Shown here in pieces: positions 1-8,618 of a stretch of DNA of 40,583 nt; the first letter of the stretch is position 1, and each line of letters begins with the position of its first letter. This stretch comes from Phycisphaerae bacterium (GTDB taxonomy: Bacteria > Planctomycetota > Phycisphaerae > UBA1845). Both the position numbers and the translations under genes were made by a program. Under the pieces are notes generated by a model that was not told where the DNA came from, made no database searches, and was given only the letters and a program-made list of their open reading frames with translations. The stretch is from positions 1-40,583 of the forward strand of contig JAJDDX010000233.1 of the NCBI GenBank assembly GCA_029260055.1. The letters are read 5' to 3'.

Positions 1-128
1 AGGGCCGCCATGGCCACATGGGCCCGTCGGTCGCGGCGTGGCATAAAGTCGCCTGACGCCCGCGCCGATAGTCCAGGTGGATACGCTGGTTCCGGGGTCA
101 GTTCCGTTCTTGATGCGGTGAGTCGACG

Positions 129-305
129 ATGCCAATCACGCTACAGTGTCCCAGGCTCAACTGTCGAACCATTCTCCAGGTGCCGGAGTCCGTGCGCGGC
201 AAGCGCGTTCGGTGTGGCGAGTGCGGAATGACCTTCATCGTACCGACGACGGCCAAAGCGGCTCCACCCCCGAAGAAAGCCCCCGCCGAGCAAGCCAAGG
301 AATGA
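129..305 (+). CDS. Small zinc-ribbon protein (MJ0042-like), 58 aa
   Basis: A 58-codon frame runs from ATG 129 to TGA 303-305. It has four cysteines spaced as two knuckles (C7 and C12, then C29-G-E-C32), followed by a short Ala/Pro/Lys tail. The segment VPESVRGKRVRCGECG matches the pattern of the MJ0042/zinc-ribbon domains common at the N-termini of planctomycete proteins, here standing almost alone. A GGTGAG at 117-122 gives a plausible ribosome site. Four well-placed cysteines and strong G/C bias at third positions argue that it is real. It is convergent with the zinc-ribbon membrane protein that follows. Role unknown: a metal-binding adaptor or a nucleic-acid-binding peptide are both possible. 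Confidence 0.72.
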   Translation: MPITLQCPRLNCRTILQVPESVRGKRVRCGECGMTFIVPTTAKAAPPPKKAPAEQAKE

Positions 306-459
306 CGCCGAGATCCAGCCCCGTTGAAATCTGGCCCCACCGAGACTTCACGCCGGTAGTACGCCGCCGCAACAGTGGATACAGGATCGCGTCCGCAGTT
401 GCCGAGCGCGGCGACCGCGAATGCGCCCCGCTGTGGCTTGCGCATCGCGATAAGTCCAC

Positions 460-1071
460 TCAGGCGAACTGAAAGAGCACGTTGGCGCACGACAGGAACA
501 GGTAGCCACCGGAGATCGCTACGGCGCCGATGGCTAGGCCGCGTCGCCGTTTTCGCGTCAGAGCGAACAACCCACAAGCCAGTGCGGCGAGGGCCAAGCC
601 CAAAGCAGCAAACTGGAACAGGCCGACGACAATCACCCAGCCCGGCACACCGCCGGCGTCTGCCGAGAAGTAGTCCATGGCGATTTGAACCTGGGATTGT
701 CCTTGCTTGGCCCCTTGTTCGATTGCCTCTTGGAGAGCCAGCAGGTCGTTGGCGTGTGCGGCTGATACGCCGAGCACGATTAGGACGACGACGATCGCCC
801 CGACGGCCAGCGCGAGTGCCACCACGGCGATTACGTTGGGATGCGAGTCGGGCGTCATTGCCGGGTAAGGGGAAGCCGGCATGTTCATCGGCGAGGCCGG
901 TCCGGCCGGCAGCGGCGATGCGGTCGGTATGGCGCTCACGTCGTCGAGGGTCGACTCGACGGGGGCGGTTACCGTCTTGCGACAGTAGGGACACGCCACG
1001 GCCTTGAGAGCCCATTCGTCATCGATCTCGATCGGTTGAGAGCACGCGCCGCATTGGAATCGGATGGCCAT
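460..1071 (-). CDS. Zinc-ribbon membrane protein, 203 aa
   Basis: The protein starts MAIRFQCGAC and carries a zinc ribbon formed by C7-x-x-C10 and C27-x-x-C30 (CPYC). A Pro/Ala/Ser-rich linker (about 40-75) follows, then about three hydrophobic segments (near 80-105, 143-170 and 178-200). I chose ATG 1071 rather than an upstream ATG at 1098, because homologous zinc-ribbon proteins normally begin with M-x-I-R-F immediately before the first CxxC. No clear Shine-Dalgarno is visible at either. The arrangement (cytosolic zinc ribbon, linker, membrane bundle) is common among uncharacterised planctomycete proteins. Function unknown. The 154 bp between its stop and the preceding small gene hold nothing recognisable. 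Confidence 0.7.
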   Translation of the reverse strand: MAIRFQCGACSQPIEIDDEWALKAVACPYCRKTVTAPVESTLDDVSAIPTASPLPAGPASPMNMPASPYPAMTPDSHPNVIAVVALALAVGAIVVVLIVLGVSAAHANDLLALQEAIEQGAKQGQSQVQIAMDYFSADAGGVPGWVIVVGLFQFAALGLALAALACGLFALTRKRRRGLAIGAVAISGGYLFLSCANVLFQFA

Positions 1072-1404
1072 AGAGCGGGATACTAGCGTCATGGACACCG
1101 TCCGGTCAACGGCACACCGAACCGGGCAGAAGCAGAGTTATCCGAAAACCGTGGTGCGCGTTTTTCGCCGGCGCGGATGGGGACGGTGTGGGCACGCAAC
1201 GGCTGGGGCAGCCGCAGAGTCGGCCTGGCGCCGACGCGACGCCACTAAAGGCGCAGAGCCTGCGCGTGACGCGCCGTTTCTTGCCGCTTCCGGACCGCTA
1301 TGAGCGGTGAAGGCGTCTCCGTGACGTGGCCGATAAGCGATGGCGACGCCGGCACTCGAGGCCGGTGCGCGTAGGAACCCGTACCGCGAATGGAGTCGCC
1401 GATC
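1072..1404. other. Intergenic, nothing recognised
   Basis: I see no coding frame with convincing codon bias or motifs here, and no strong promoter or terminator. The short frames on either strand are Arg-rich products typical of antisense GC-rich DNA. A GGAG at 1392-1395 may serve the start at 1405. Confidence 0.5.
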
Positions 1405-1740
1405 ATGATGCCCAAGACCGACACGCTGACTGCGATTATGGACTTGAACCCGACCGCGACTCCCGAGTTCCTTTCGGAGTTTACGAACGAGCAACTGTCG
1501 GGGTATCTCGATCGCCTCAATCGCGTTTTCGCCGGTGATCCCGACGAAGCGTCGGTGGGTCCGCGAGTGGCTGGCGAAGTTCGACACGGCGGCTTCGAAT
1601 CGCGCCGCGACCCTCGCTGACGTGCCGGTGCTCGTGGAAGCAAGCCCGCGGTTTCGCCGTCTGGCTGAATTCACTCAATGCGCCGTGACGGTTGCGGTTC
1701 CGAATGTCGCGCTGATCCCGATACGCCACACCAGTCGTCG
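1405..1740 (+). pseudogene. Probable frameshifted small gene
   Basis: A frame opens at ATG ATG (1405/1408), 9 nt after GGAG, and encodes a natural-looking acidic/hydrophobic sequence (TATPEFLSEFTNEQLSGYLD) up to about base 1542. In that frame the rest turns Arg/His-rich and stops at 1618-1620. In the next frame, from about 1538, the reading again looks like protein (RRWVREWLAKFDTA, then ATLADVPVLVEASPRFRRL) with high GC at third positions. Dropping one base near 1543 would join the two. The second frame stays open into the opposing pseudouridine synthase gene, so no natural end is seen. Interpretation: a decayed gene, or a sequencing/assembly indel in an uncharacterised gene. No family recognised. 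Confidence 0.4.
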
Positions 1741-2838
1741 TCAGGCGCGCTCCCGGTGCGTGTCGAGCAATTCGAGGATGCGCAATAGGCGCGGTGGGAG
1801 CGGTGCTTCCAGCTCCAGCGGTTTCTCACGAATCGGATGCACGAGGCACAGGCGTCGCGCGTGCAGTGCCTGAAAATCGAGCAGCAGGTCGTTGTTGCCG
1901 TTGCCGGCGAGATCCGTTTCGTGGAGCGGGTGCCCACCGTACATCATGTCGCCGACCATGGGGTGTCCGATCGACGCCATATGCACGCGGAGTTGGTGCG
2001 TTCGTCCGGTCTTGGGAAAGAGATCGACGGCGGTGTACCCGCGGTAACGCTTGTTGACGCGGTATTCGGTGATGGCTTCCTTGAACATCGCCTGCCGCGG
2101 CGGGCTTGCGCTGGGCAGAATCATGCGGCTCGTGGTTTCCGGGTGAGGCGCGAGCGGCTTGTTGATGATGTCGCCGTCCAGCGAGATTTCGCCTTCGCAG
2201 ATGGCGAAGTATTGCTTTTTCATCGTCCGGCGTTCGAACTGGAGCGACACGCGCCAATGAGCCTCGTCGGTCTTGGCGATCAGCATGACGCCGGTGGTGT
2301 TCTTGTCGAGGCGATGAACGATGCCCGGCCGGAAGGGGTCGTCGCCGCGGCTGAGCTGCGCAGCGTAGAACGCCACACCGTTGGCAATGGTGCCGGTTTG
2401 CGTGGCCCGGGCGGGGTGGCACACGATGCCGGCTTGTTTGTTGAGGCCGAGGATCCACTCATCTTCGTAGATGATATCGAGCGGGATGTCCTCAGCCACG
2501 ATCCCGGTAGGGGGCGGCGGCGGAAGGTTGATCTCGACGAGGTCGCCGGCCGCCGGCTCGTAGCTGGCCTTGCTCGGCAGGCCGTTGATGGTGACGAGCC
2601 CTTGTTTGATGTATCGCTGGATGGTCGTTCTTGAAATGCGCGGGTATCGCCCTCGGAGGTACTTGTCGAGTCGGCGCCCCACGACGCGGCGACGGACGTG
2701 GTGCCTGTGTACTTGCGGTTCCTCGTCGCCGTTCGCGGGTTCGCTCGCGGTCGGGTCGGGCATATAGTCGGCTGGATCGGTCATGCTCTCGGCGTCCGGC
2801 TCATACTCTACGCGCGGCGATGGCGTACTTACCATCAT
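1741..2838 (-). CDS. rluD: RluA/RluD-family 23S rRNA pseudouridine synthase
   Basis: Converts uridine to pseudouridine in RNA, most likely in 23S rRNA. Counting from ATG 2838, an S4 RNA-binding domain lies at about 55-104 (RRLDKYLRGRYPRISRTTIQ), followed by a Pro-rich hinge and the RluA catalytic domain. The signature HRLDKNTTG is at 175-183 with catalytic Asp178. The later segment FPKTGRTHQLRVHM is the conserved RTHQxR region. S4 plus RluA fits the RluC/RluD group; which uridines it modifies cannot be told. The first 50 residues are acidic and poorly conserved, so the exact start (GTG 2850, ATG 2838/2835 or ATG 2784) is uncertain; none has a strong ribosome site. It lies 44 bp downstream of the helicase gene on the same strand, probably cotranscribed, giving an RNA-maturation pair. 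Confidence 0.9.
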   Translation of the reverse strand: MMVSTPSPRVEYEPDAESMTDPADYMPDPTASEPANGDEEPQVHRHHVRRRVVGRRLDKYLRGRYPRISRTTIQRYIKQGLVTINGLPSKASYEPAAGDLVEINLPPPPPTGIVAEDIPLDIIYEDEWILGLNKQAGIVCHPARATQTGTIANGVAFYAAQLSRGDDPFRPGIVHRLDKNTTGVMLIAKTDEAHWRVSLQFERRTMKKQYFAICEGEISLDGDIINKPLAPHPETTSRMILPSASPPRQAMFKEAITEYRVNKRYRGYTAVDLFPKTGRTHQLRVHMASIGHPMVGDMMYGGHPLHETDLAGNGNNDLLLDFQALHARRLCLVHPIREKPLELEAPLPPRLLRILELLDTHRERA

Positions 2839-2882
2839 GCAGTTTGGCACGTTACCGCGTTGCGGCGGCTTGTCGCAAACCG

Positions 2883-4175
2883 TTACAGGCGTCGCCGGCG
2901 TGACGTTCGGAACCGGCTGCCGATCGTCTTGCGAGGTAGTTTCGGTGCGTCGGGGCCGTCCTGCGCAGACACTGGCGCCTTCAGTCGTGAGACCGGCGGC
3001 GGGGCTTTCTTCTCGATGACCTCTTCGCGCGGCGGGCGCGGCACGAAGTCAGGCACCTTTCGCTCTTCGACTTCCCGGTTGATCAGCATCTCGACGTTGG
3101 TCAGCTCCTTGCCTTCTTCCTTGGTCACGAACGTGATCGCGGTGCCTTCGGCGCCCATCCGCGCGGTTCTTCCGACGCGATGGACGTAGACTTCCGGGTC
3201 CGGAGGGATGTCGTAGTTGATGATGTGGCTGATCAAGCTCACGTCGATGCCCCGTGCCGCCAAGTCGGTGGCGACGAGCACCTTGATATGGTGTTTTCGG
3301 AACTGATCCATGACGCGGTCGCGCTTCGCCTGGACCAGATCGCCATGGATTTCTTTTGCCTCGATCCCCGCGTCGTACAGTTTCTTGGCGAGTTTCCTGG
3401 CCATGGCCTTGGTGTTGCAGAACACGATCGTGACGGGCGGGTTCTCTTGCTCGATGATCAACCGCAACACTCTGAACTTGTCGAAGGATTCGCATGACAC
3501 GTAGGACTGCTTGACTTCGTCGACGGTGAGCCGGTCGCGCGAGACGTTGATCTCTACGGGATCGTTCATGTACCGTTTGGCGAGCCGGGTGATCTCCTCG
3601 TTGAATGTGGCCGACACGAAGATGGTCTGGTGCTCGCTTTTGACATGGCTGAGGATGTGCCTGATGTCGTCCCTAAAGCCGATGTCGAGCATGCGGTCCA
3701 CTTCGTCGAGCACCACAAACCGGACGTGGGAGATGTCGAGCGCGCGGCGCTGCATCATGTCCATGACGCGGCCGGGCGTGCCGACCACGAAGTGCGGCTT
3801 GCGGCCAAGCGCGTGGAGCTGCGTGGCTATCTTCTGACCACCGTAGACGGGAACGACGTGCAGGCCGGCGAACTCGGACAGTCGCTTGATCTCCGACGCC
3901 ACCTGCACGGCCAGCTCACGCGTGGGCGCCAGGCAAATGGCCTGCATTCGCCCTGCGGGGTCCATGCGCTGAAGGATCGGGAGGCCGAAGGCGGCGGTCT
4001 TGCCGGTTCCGGTTCGGGCCTGTCCGAGGATGTCCCTGCCCTCGAGGGCGGGCGGGATCATACTCGTCTGGATATCGGAGGGCTCGACGAACTCGACCTT
4101 CCTGAGAGCCTTGAGAAAGCGGACCTCGATGCCGAGGTCGGCGAACGCTTTGGGTAGATCCGGATGTTTCTGCAT
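2883..4175 (-). CDS. DEAD-box ATP-dependent RNA helicase (RhlE/CshA-like, DEVD motif)
   Basis: A 430-residue superfamily 2 RNA helicase. Visible motifs in order: Q motif (FADLGIEVRFLKAL, then EPSDIQ), Walker A ARTGTGKT (53-60), PTRELAVQV (84-92), TPGRVMDM (133-140), motif II VLDEVDRML (155-163), SAT (188-190), and in the second RecA lobe ARGID (307-311) and HRVGRTAR (332-339). Motif II reads DEVD, not DEAD, so the third residue is changed; the catalytic Asp-Glu pair is intact and activity is expected. The basic tail after about 375 (ending RRRRL) is a likely RNA-binding extension. Probably remodels rRNA or mRNA. It precedes the pseudouridine synthase gene in the same orientation, consistent with ribosome assembly. 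The ATG at 4175 has no strong ribosome site. Confidence 0.93.
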   Translation of the reverse strand: MQKHPDLPKAFADLGIEVRFLKALRKVEFVEPSDIQTSMIPPALEGRDILGQARTGTGKTAAFGLPILQRMDPAGRMQAICLAPTRELAVQVASEIKRLSEFAGLHVVPVYGGQKIATQLHALGRKPHFVVGTPGRVMDMMQRRALDISHVRFVVLDEVDRMLDIGFRDDIRHILSHVKSEHQTIFVSATFNEEITRLAKRYMNDPVEINVSRDRLTVDEVKQSYVSCESFDKFRVLRLIIEQENPPVTIVFCNTKAMARKLAKKLYDAGIEAKEIHGDLVQAKRDRVMDQFRKHHIKVLVATDLAARGIDVSLISHIINYDIPPDPEVYVHRVGRTARMGAEGTAITFVTKEEGKELTNVEMLINREVEERKVPDFVPRPPREEVIEKKAPPPVSRLKAPVSAQDGPDAPKLPRKTIGSRFRTSRRRRL

Positions 4176-4268
4176 GGGTGTGTTAAAACCGTCCTTTAGC
4201 GGCGAGGAGCCACTATAGCGGTGCTTGGCCGGGCTGTAAACCGCTTGATTTCGGCCGGGATTGGCGGG

Positions 4269-4727
4269 CTAGATGTCGTCTCGACTCAGTTTTCGGAAAT
4301 ATCGGACGGGGACATCGCTTCGGTAGCCGAGTTTCTCGAACAAGGCGACTGAGTCTTCGTTTGCAGGCTCTATCAGGGCAGCGACGATCTCGATCCCCTG
4401 GGCCCGAATCGCGGTATCACAGGCCGTCGCCAGCGCCAGCCCGATGCCCAAGCGGCGGCAGCTCGGATCGACGGCGAGGCGGTTGATCCAGCCCTTTCGG
4501 CCGTCCTGCGTCCCAAAAACCACGCCGACCACGCGGCCTTGGCTCTCCGCGACGAGGTAGAGGTCGGGGCACCGTTCGAGCTGCGCTCGGTATGCGGTTT
4601 CGCTCTCGCGGCCCGTTGGGCGGTAGGGGAGGCCGGCGGATCGCCACAATCCGACGATGTCCGGGTAATCGTCCAAGGTCGCGGGTCGGATCGCCACCTG
4701 TTCCGGGTTGCCGTTGGTCACGTCCAT
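4269..4727 (-). CDS. GNAT-family N-acetyltransferase, 152 aa
   Basis: A single GNAT domain that should transfer an acetyl group from acetyl-CoA to an amine. The acetyl-CoA pyrophosphate loop RRLGIG is at 91-96 after strand INRLAVDPSC, and the C-terminal ANEDSVALFEKLGY segment (122-135) is the usual motif B region. I place the start at ATG 4727: the 152-residue length is typical, and the upstream extension of the open frame is antisense-like Arg/His-rich sequence. The start overlaps the end of the CPBP protease gene by 10 bp, so the two are probably translationally coupled. Substrate unknown; it could be protein N-termini or a small amine. Confidence 0.85.
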   Translation of the reverse strand: MDVTNGNPEQVAIRPATLDDYPDIVGLWRSAGLPYRPTGRESETAYRAQLERCPDLYLVAESQGRVVGVVFGTQDGRKGWINRLAVDPSCRRLGIGLALATACDTAIRAQGIEIVAALIEPANEDSVALFEKLGYRSDVPVRYFRKLSRDDI

Positions 4728-5611
4728 TTGTCGCCGTAAGCGATGTAGAGCCCCACGAACTGAGCGAAGTCGAAAGCGGCATGGCCCACGATGGCGGGCA
4801 CGATCGAGCGCCGCCACACCGTGACTACGCTGAACACGAGCGAGAGGATGGTGATGGGCCCGAGAGCGGCAAAGGTCTGATCGCCCGCGTGCAGCGCCGT
4901 GAAGACGGCGGTGCTGATGATGATCGCGAGAGGCCAACTGTTGGTCACCCGCCGCAAGCGTGGCAGGAGGAATCCACGAAAGAGCACTTCTTCGTAAATG
5001 CCCACGATGCACGCGACGCCACACAGCGACAGCGGGTGCAGCTTGGGGATCAAAGCGATCAGCCGGTCGGCGTTCTCCATCATCTGTTTGATCATTTCAG
5101 GCCACACGAGCCACACCAGGAACTGCCACATGTAGATCAGCACAAAAGCCGCCAACGTGGCGCCCGCGCCGATCAGCGCGTCCAGGGCCCATCGTGGCGT
5201 CGACGCTCCGATGGCGCGCCGGGTCTGACCTCGCAGACGGACGAGCGCGAGCACGACGACGAGCACGCCGAGGGCGCGGAAGGGGAGCAGCACCATCGAC
5301 GTGATCCGCTCGAATGCGGGATCATCGAACATGCTGGGATCGAAGTCGGCCCCCACCGCAAGTCGGACGGCGCCCAATGCGGCCAACTGAGCGACCAACT
5401 CGGCGGCGAGAACCAGCAGGACGATGAGCCCGAGGTCGGCCAGTGCCTTTGGCCGGGACATATCGAGAAGCAGAATGTCGTGCCTGGGCTTGGAGAGGGC
5501 GAGCACTGTCGCGCCCGGACCGAGGATCGGGCGGGCCATCGGGATCATCGACGGGAAGGGCTGGGGTACGGTGGAGTCGTCTTGGGGCAATGAGTCCCGT
5601 TCATCTTCCAC
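4718..5611 (-). CDS. CPBP-family intramembrane metalloprotease
   Basis: A 297-residue polytopic membrane protein with the CPBP (CAAX-like/Abi) signatures: EEVLFRGFLLPRL with E207-E208 and R212, then H241 in ALHAGDQTF and H277 in VGHAAFDFAQ. These residues bind the metal and activate water in the family. About eight hydrophobic segments are visible, starting near residue 60. The first 45 residues are polar and may be a cytosolic tail. The start is GTG at 5609-5611, preceded by AAGGGG about 10 nt upstream. Family members process prenylated proteins, act in bacteriocin immunity or are orphans; the substrate is unknown here. Coupled to the downstream acetyltransferase by a 10-bp overlap. Confidence 0.87.
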   Translation of the reverse strand: MEDERDSLPQDDSTVPQPFPSMIPMARPILGPGATVLALSKPRHDILLLDMSRPKALADLGLIVLLVLAAELVAQLAALGAVRLAVGADFDPSMFDDPAFERITSMVLLPFRALGVLVVVLALVRLRGQTRRAIGASTPRWALDALIGAGATLAAFVLIYMWQFLVWLVWPEMIKQMMENADRLIALIPKLHPLSLCGVACIVGIYEEVLFRGFLLPRLRRVTNSWPLAIIISTAVFTALHAGDQTFAALGPITILSLVFSVVTVWRRSIVPAIVGHAAFDFAQFVGLYIAYGDKWT

Positions 5612-5668
5612 GCGTGTTGATCCCCTTGCCTCTGCTCAAGCCGCGCCGGCCCGCGGATGCTCGCCGTT

Positions 5669-6076
5669 CTAGAGCCCGCCCATCTTGCAGAGCTTCTTCC
5701 ACCACGCCGCGGTCACCGGCATCACCGAGAGCCGCGAGTTGCGAACCAGAAGGAACTCGGCCAGCGCGCTATCCGCCTTGATCTCGGCGAGCGTCACGGG
5801 CCGTGGAAGGCGCTTCTTGGCGGTGATATCGACCACCACCAGCTTATCATCCTGCCCGCCCGGGTCCGGATAGGGACCCGATTCGATCGTGGCGGTGCCC
5901 ACGATGCTCTTCTGTTTTCCGCTGTGGTAGATGAAGGCCGCGTCTTCTTCCGCCATCTGCCGCAGAAAGATGAGCGCTTGGTTATTGCGCACGCCGTCCC
6001 ACGGCACTTTCCCATCGGCTTCGAGGTCGTCGTAGCCGTAGTCCCCGGGCTCGGTTTTAAGCAGCCAGTAGTTCAT
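5669..6076 (-). CDS. EVE-domain protein
   Basis: A 135-residue stand-alone EVE domain. The N-terminal MNYWLLKTEPGDYGYDDL is the family signature (W4, K7, E9), followed by WDGVRNNQA (26-34) and later YHSGKQKSIVG (50-60). EVE domains are PUA-like folds thought to bind modified bases in DNA or RNA, and are related to the thymocyte nuclear protein/YTH group. No restriction nuclease, methyltransferase or glycosylase gene is adjacent, so a housekeeping RNA-linked role is as likely as a defence role. It sits 57 bp from the CPBP gene and 84 bp from sucD, all on the minus strand. Confidence 0.9.
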   Translation of the reverse strand: MNYWLLKTEPGDYGYDDLEADGKVPWDGVRNNQALIFLRQMAEEDAAFIYHSGKQKSIVGTATIESGPYPDPGGQDDKLVVVDITAKKRLPRPVTLAEIKADSALAEFLLVRNSRLSVMPVTAAWWKKLCKMGGL

Positions 6077-6160
6077 AGATAAGCGTGGCGCCGTTCGGAT
6101 CGAGACGGCGCAGGCGCCGCGGCGGCCCGTCCGCGGCGGCTATCGTTCGGATGACGGCGA

Positions 6161-7054
6161 TCAGCGGCTTTTGAGTGCGGCTGCGACCGTCTCGCCGAGC
6201 GCTGCGGGTGAATCCGCCACGCTGACGCCGGCCTCCTTCAGGGCAGCCACCTTGGACGCCGCCGTACCCTCTCCGCCACTGATGATCGCACCAGCATGCC
6301 CCATTCTCTTGCCAGGCGGGGCGGTCTGTCCCGCGATGAACGCCACCACCGGTTTGGTCACGTGGCGTTCGATGTAGGCGGCGGCCTGCTCCTCGTCGGT
6401 GCCGCCGATTTCGCCGATCATGATGATCGCGTCCGTGTCTTCGTCCTTCTGGAACCTCTCCAGCAACTCGATGAAGTTGAGCCCTTTGACCGGGTCGCCC
6501 CCGATGCCGACGCACGTGGTCTGGGCGATGTCTCGCGTCGTACACTGCCAGACGGCCTCGTACGTCAGCGTGCCGCTGCGCGAGATGATGCCGACGGCGT
6601 GCCCGCTGCCGTTCTTGGGCTTGTGAATGTAACCGGGCATGATGCCGACCTTGCAGCCGCCGGGCGTGATGATGCCGGGGCAGTTCGGGCCGATCAGCAG
6701 GGTACCTTTCTCTTCGACGAAGTCCCGAGCGCGGACCATATCGAGCGTGGGGATGCCTTCGGTGATCAGGACGACGACGGAGCAGCCGGCGTCGGCGGCC
6801 TCCATCGCGGCGTCGGCGGCGAACGGAGCGGGCACGAAGATCATCGACACGTCCGCGCCGGTCGCCTTGACCGCGTCGTGGCACGTGTTGAAGACTGGCA
6901 GGTCGTGCTCGGATCGTGTGCCGCCCTTGCCGGGCGAGACGCCGCCGACCATCTTGGTGCCGTACTCCAGGCAGCCGGCTGTATGGAATGCTCCGGCCTT
7001 GCCCGTGATGCCTTGACAGATGACCTTCGTGTCCTTGTCGACGAGAATGCTCAT
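6161..7054 (-). CDS. sucD: Succinyl-CoA ligase (ADP/GDP-forming) alpha subunit
   Basis: The alpha subunit of succinyl-CoA synthetase, the TCA-cycle enzyme that makes ATP or GTP from succinyl-CoA. The protein has 297 residues. The CoA-binding start ([21 protein letters not shown]) is followed by [10 protein letters not shown] (37-46), the ligase segment [11 protein letters not shown] (122-132), and the phosphorylated His253 in [13 protein letters not shown]. The partner sucC normally lies directly upstream, but here the next gene upstream is an unrelated coiled-coil protein. The 208-bp gap in between contains no recognisable gene. A GGAAAGGA lies about 10-12 nt before the ATG. Confidence 0.96.
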   Translation of the reverse strand: MSILVDKDTKVICQGITGKAGAFHTAGCLEYGTKMVGGVSPGKGGTRSEHDLPVFNTCHDAVKATGADVSMIFVPAPFAADAAMEAADAGCSVVVLITEGIPTLDMVRARDFVEEKGTLLIGPNCPGIITPGGCKVGIMPGYIHKPKNGSGHAVGIISRSGTLTYEAVWQCTTRDIAQTTCVGIGGDPVKGLNFIELLERFQKDEDTDAIIMIGEIGGTDEEQAAAYIERHVTKPVVAFIAGQTAPPGKRMGHAGAIISGGEGTAASKVAALKEAGVSVADSPAALGETVAAALKSR

Positions 7055-7262
7055 AGCGCCTGTGCCGTCCTTTCCCGAGAAGCAGCCGAATTCCGTCCGA
7101 TCGAGAGGCGAACTCGGGGCTTTCGTGTGAATCAGTCAGGGCGGCAGTATGTCATGACAGGGTGAAGTTGTCCACGGCGCAGGCGCGTGCGTCGCGACGG
7201 AATGGCATGCCGGGCACGCGGTCATCGGGCAGTACGGCCTGAGCGGCGGTGGGCCGCGGCTC

Positions 7263-8618
7263 CTACGCGGGCATAGCGGTGGCGGCCCGGGCATCGCGGG
7301 CGGCCTGGTCGGCGGCCAGCTCCGCGGCCTTGGCGCTGGTTTCGGCACGCTCCTTGGCGCGGCCCGCGTCTTCTCGAATCAACTTCGCCTCCTGGCGGGC
7401 CACGTCGGCCTCCGCGCGGGCGACCTCGGCCTCGGCCTTCACCCGGCTGATGTCGCTGAGCACGCCCCGGGCCTGCTCGAGCACCTCGTGGACTTCCGTC
7501 TGAGCCTTGACGATGTCCTCCATCGCGTCGCGTGCCAGTGTCCACTGCTGGTTGACCTCGCTGCCGAGGAGATCCGACAGCATGCGAATGCCGTTTTCGA
7601 TTTCGCTTACGGCTGCCACCGCTCGTTCCGGGGAATACCCGGTGTCGGCACGGGGCGCCGGGCTTGGCGGCGGCGTTGCCGGAGCGACAGCCGGCGTGCT
7701 GCCGGTTGGTCCGGGCGCCTCGAGAGGCGTCCCGTCGTTTGCCGGGGGAGCGGAAGGCGCCGTGGCCTGCGACGCTTCGGGCTTGGCGTCTGAAGGTCCG
7801 ACGGCCTCGGGTGCGGCGGTGGGCGCATCCGCGGTGGCCTGTGCCGGCGCGCCAGACAGTTCGCCGTCGACGGTTTCGATGGCGGCCGCCATGGCTGCGA
7901 TCGCGTCGGCCTCGTCGTCCGGTGCTGCGTGCGACTCGCCGGGCGTCTCGTTCACGGGTGATGTGTCGAGGGCTCCCGGTTCAAAATACTCACCGCCGTT
8001 GGCCTCGGCTGTCGTGTTCGGCTCGACGGCGGTCGACTCCGGCTGCTCGACACCGGCGATGGCTTCGGCTATGGGATCGGGCTCGGCGGGCATGTCCACG
8101 CCGTCGGGCTGCGGGTCGATCGGAGCGGTGTCCGGCGATGTATCGGTCGCAGCCACCTGGGCCAGTTCGGACTCGGCGCTGGCCAACGCGTTCTCGACCG
8201 CGTCGGGCAGTACGGTCTCGGTGTCGGCCGGCTCGCCTGGCGACGTGCCGTCGACCGCGCCACTATCCAGAGCTTCGCGGACTATCTTGTCCGCCTCGTC
8301 GTTGACGACCGTCATTGCGATTCCCTTTCGAGCGTCCGTGAACTTCTGATCGATGGCTGCGATCGCCCGGCGTACCTCATCGCGCCCGGCGTCTTCAAGG
8401 ATGCGGGCTAATTCGCGGCGGTCCTCGGTGCCGTATCGGTTGCCGCTTTTCTCCCGCCTCGCGGCGAGTAGGAACCGCACTTGTCGATCGATTCGGTCGA
8501 GCAGTTCGAGTTCCGTGCGCAGCACGCGGAGTTCGTCGGGGATGCCGATCGTCACGCGGACGAGTTCGCCGTCGCGCGGCACCGCAAACGTTGCGGGAAG
8601 AGCAACGGCGTCAGCCAT
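7263..8618 (-). CDS. Hypothetical protein with acidic linker and C-terminal coiled coil
   Basis: I do not recognise the family. The 451-residue protein has three parts. Residues 1-115 look globular, with alternating hydrophobic and charged helices (DELRVLRTELELLDRIDRQV). Residues about 116-340 are low-complexity, rich in Ala, Pro, Glu, Asp and Thr, likely disordered and acidic. Residues about 345-445 form a long Ala/Glu/Lys/Arg heptad region (RVKAEAEVARAEADVARQEA), a probable coiled coil. There is no signal peptide or membrane segment, so it is probably cytosolic and oligomeric. It could be a cytoskeletal or scaffold protein. The gene is divergent from the MMPL transporter across a 287-bp gap in which I see no clear promoter. 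Confidence 0.75.
   Translation of the reverse strand: MADAVALPATFAVPRDGELVRVTIGIPDELRVLRTELELLDRIDRQVRFLLAARREKSGNRYGTEDRRELARILEDAGRDEVRRAIAAIDQKFTDARKGIAMTVVNDEADKIVREALDSGAVDGTSPGEPADTETVLPDAVENALASAESELAQVAATDTSPDTAPIDPQPDGVDMPAEPDPIAEAIAGVEQPESTAVEPNTTAEANGGEYFEPGALDTSPVNETPGESHAAPDDEADAIAAMAAAIETVDGELSGAPAQATADAPTAAPEAVGPSDAKPEASQATAPSAPPANDGTPLEAPGPTGSTPAVAPATPPPSPAPRADTGYSPERAVAAVSEIENGIRMLSDLLGSEVNQQWTLARDAMEDIVKAQTEVHEVLEQARGVLSDISRVKAEAEVARAEADVARQEAKLIREDAGRAKERAETSAKAAELAADQAARDARAATAMPA

Noticed and set aside
1-128. A possible C-terminal gene fragment at the left edge
   Set aside because: One frame ends at about base 53 with G/C-rich third positions, but 17 codons without a motif are too few to call.
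1837-2634. 265-aa plus-strand frame over the pseudouridine synthase
   Set aside because: Shadow of a gene with a clear HRLD motif and S4 domain.
5669-6076. Defence island around the EVE gene
   Set aside because: The neighbours are a membrane protease, sucD and a helicase of the RNA-maturation type; no restriction or toxin gene is present.
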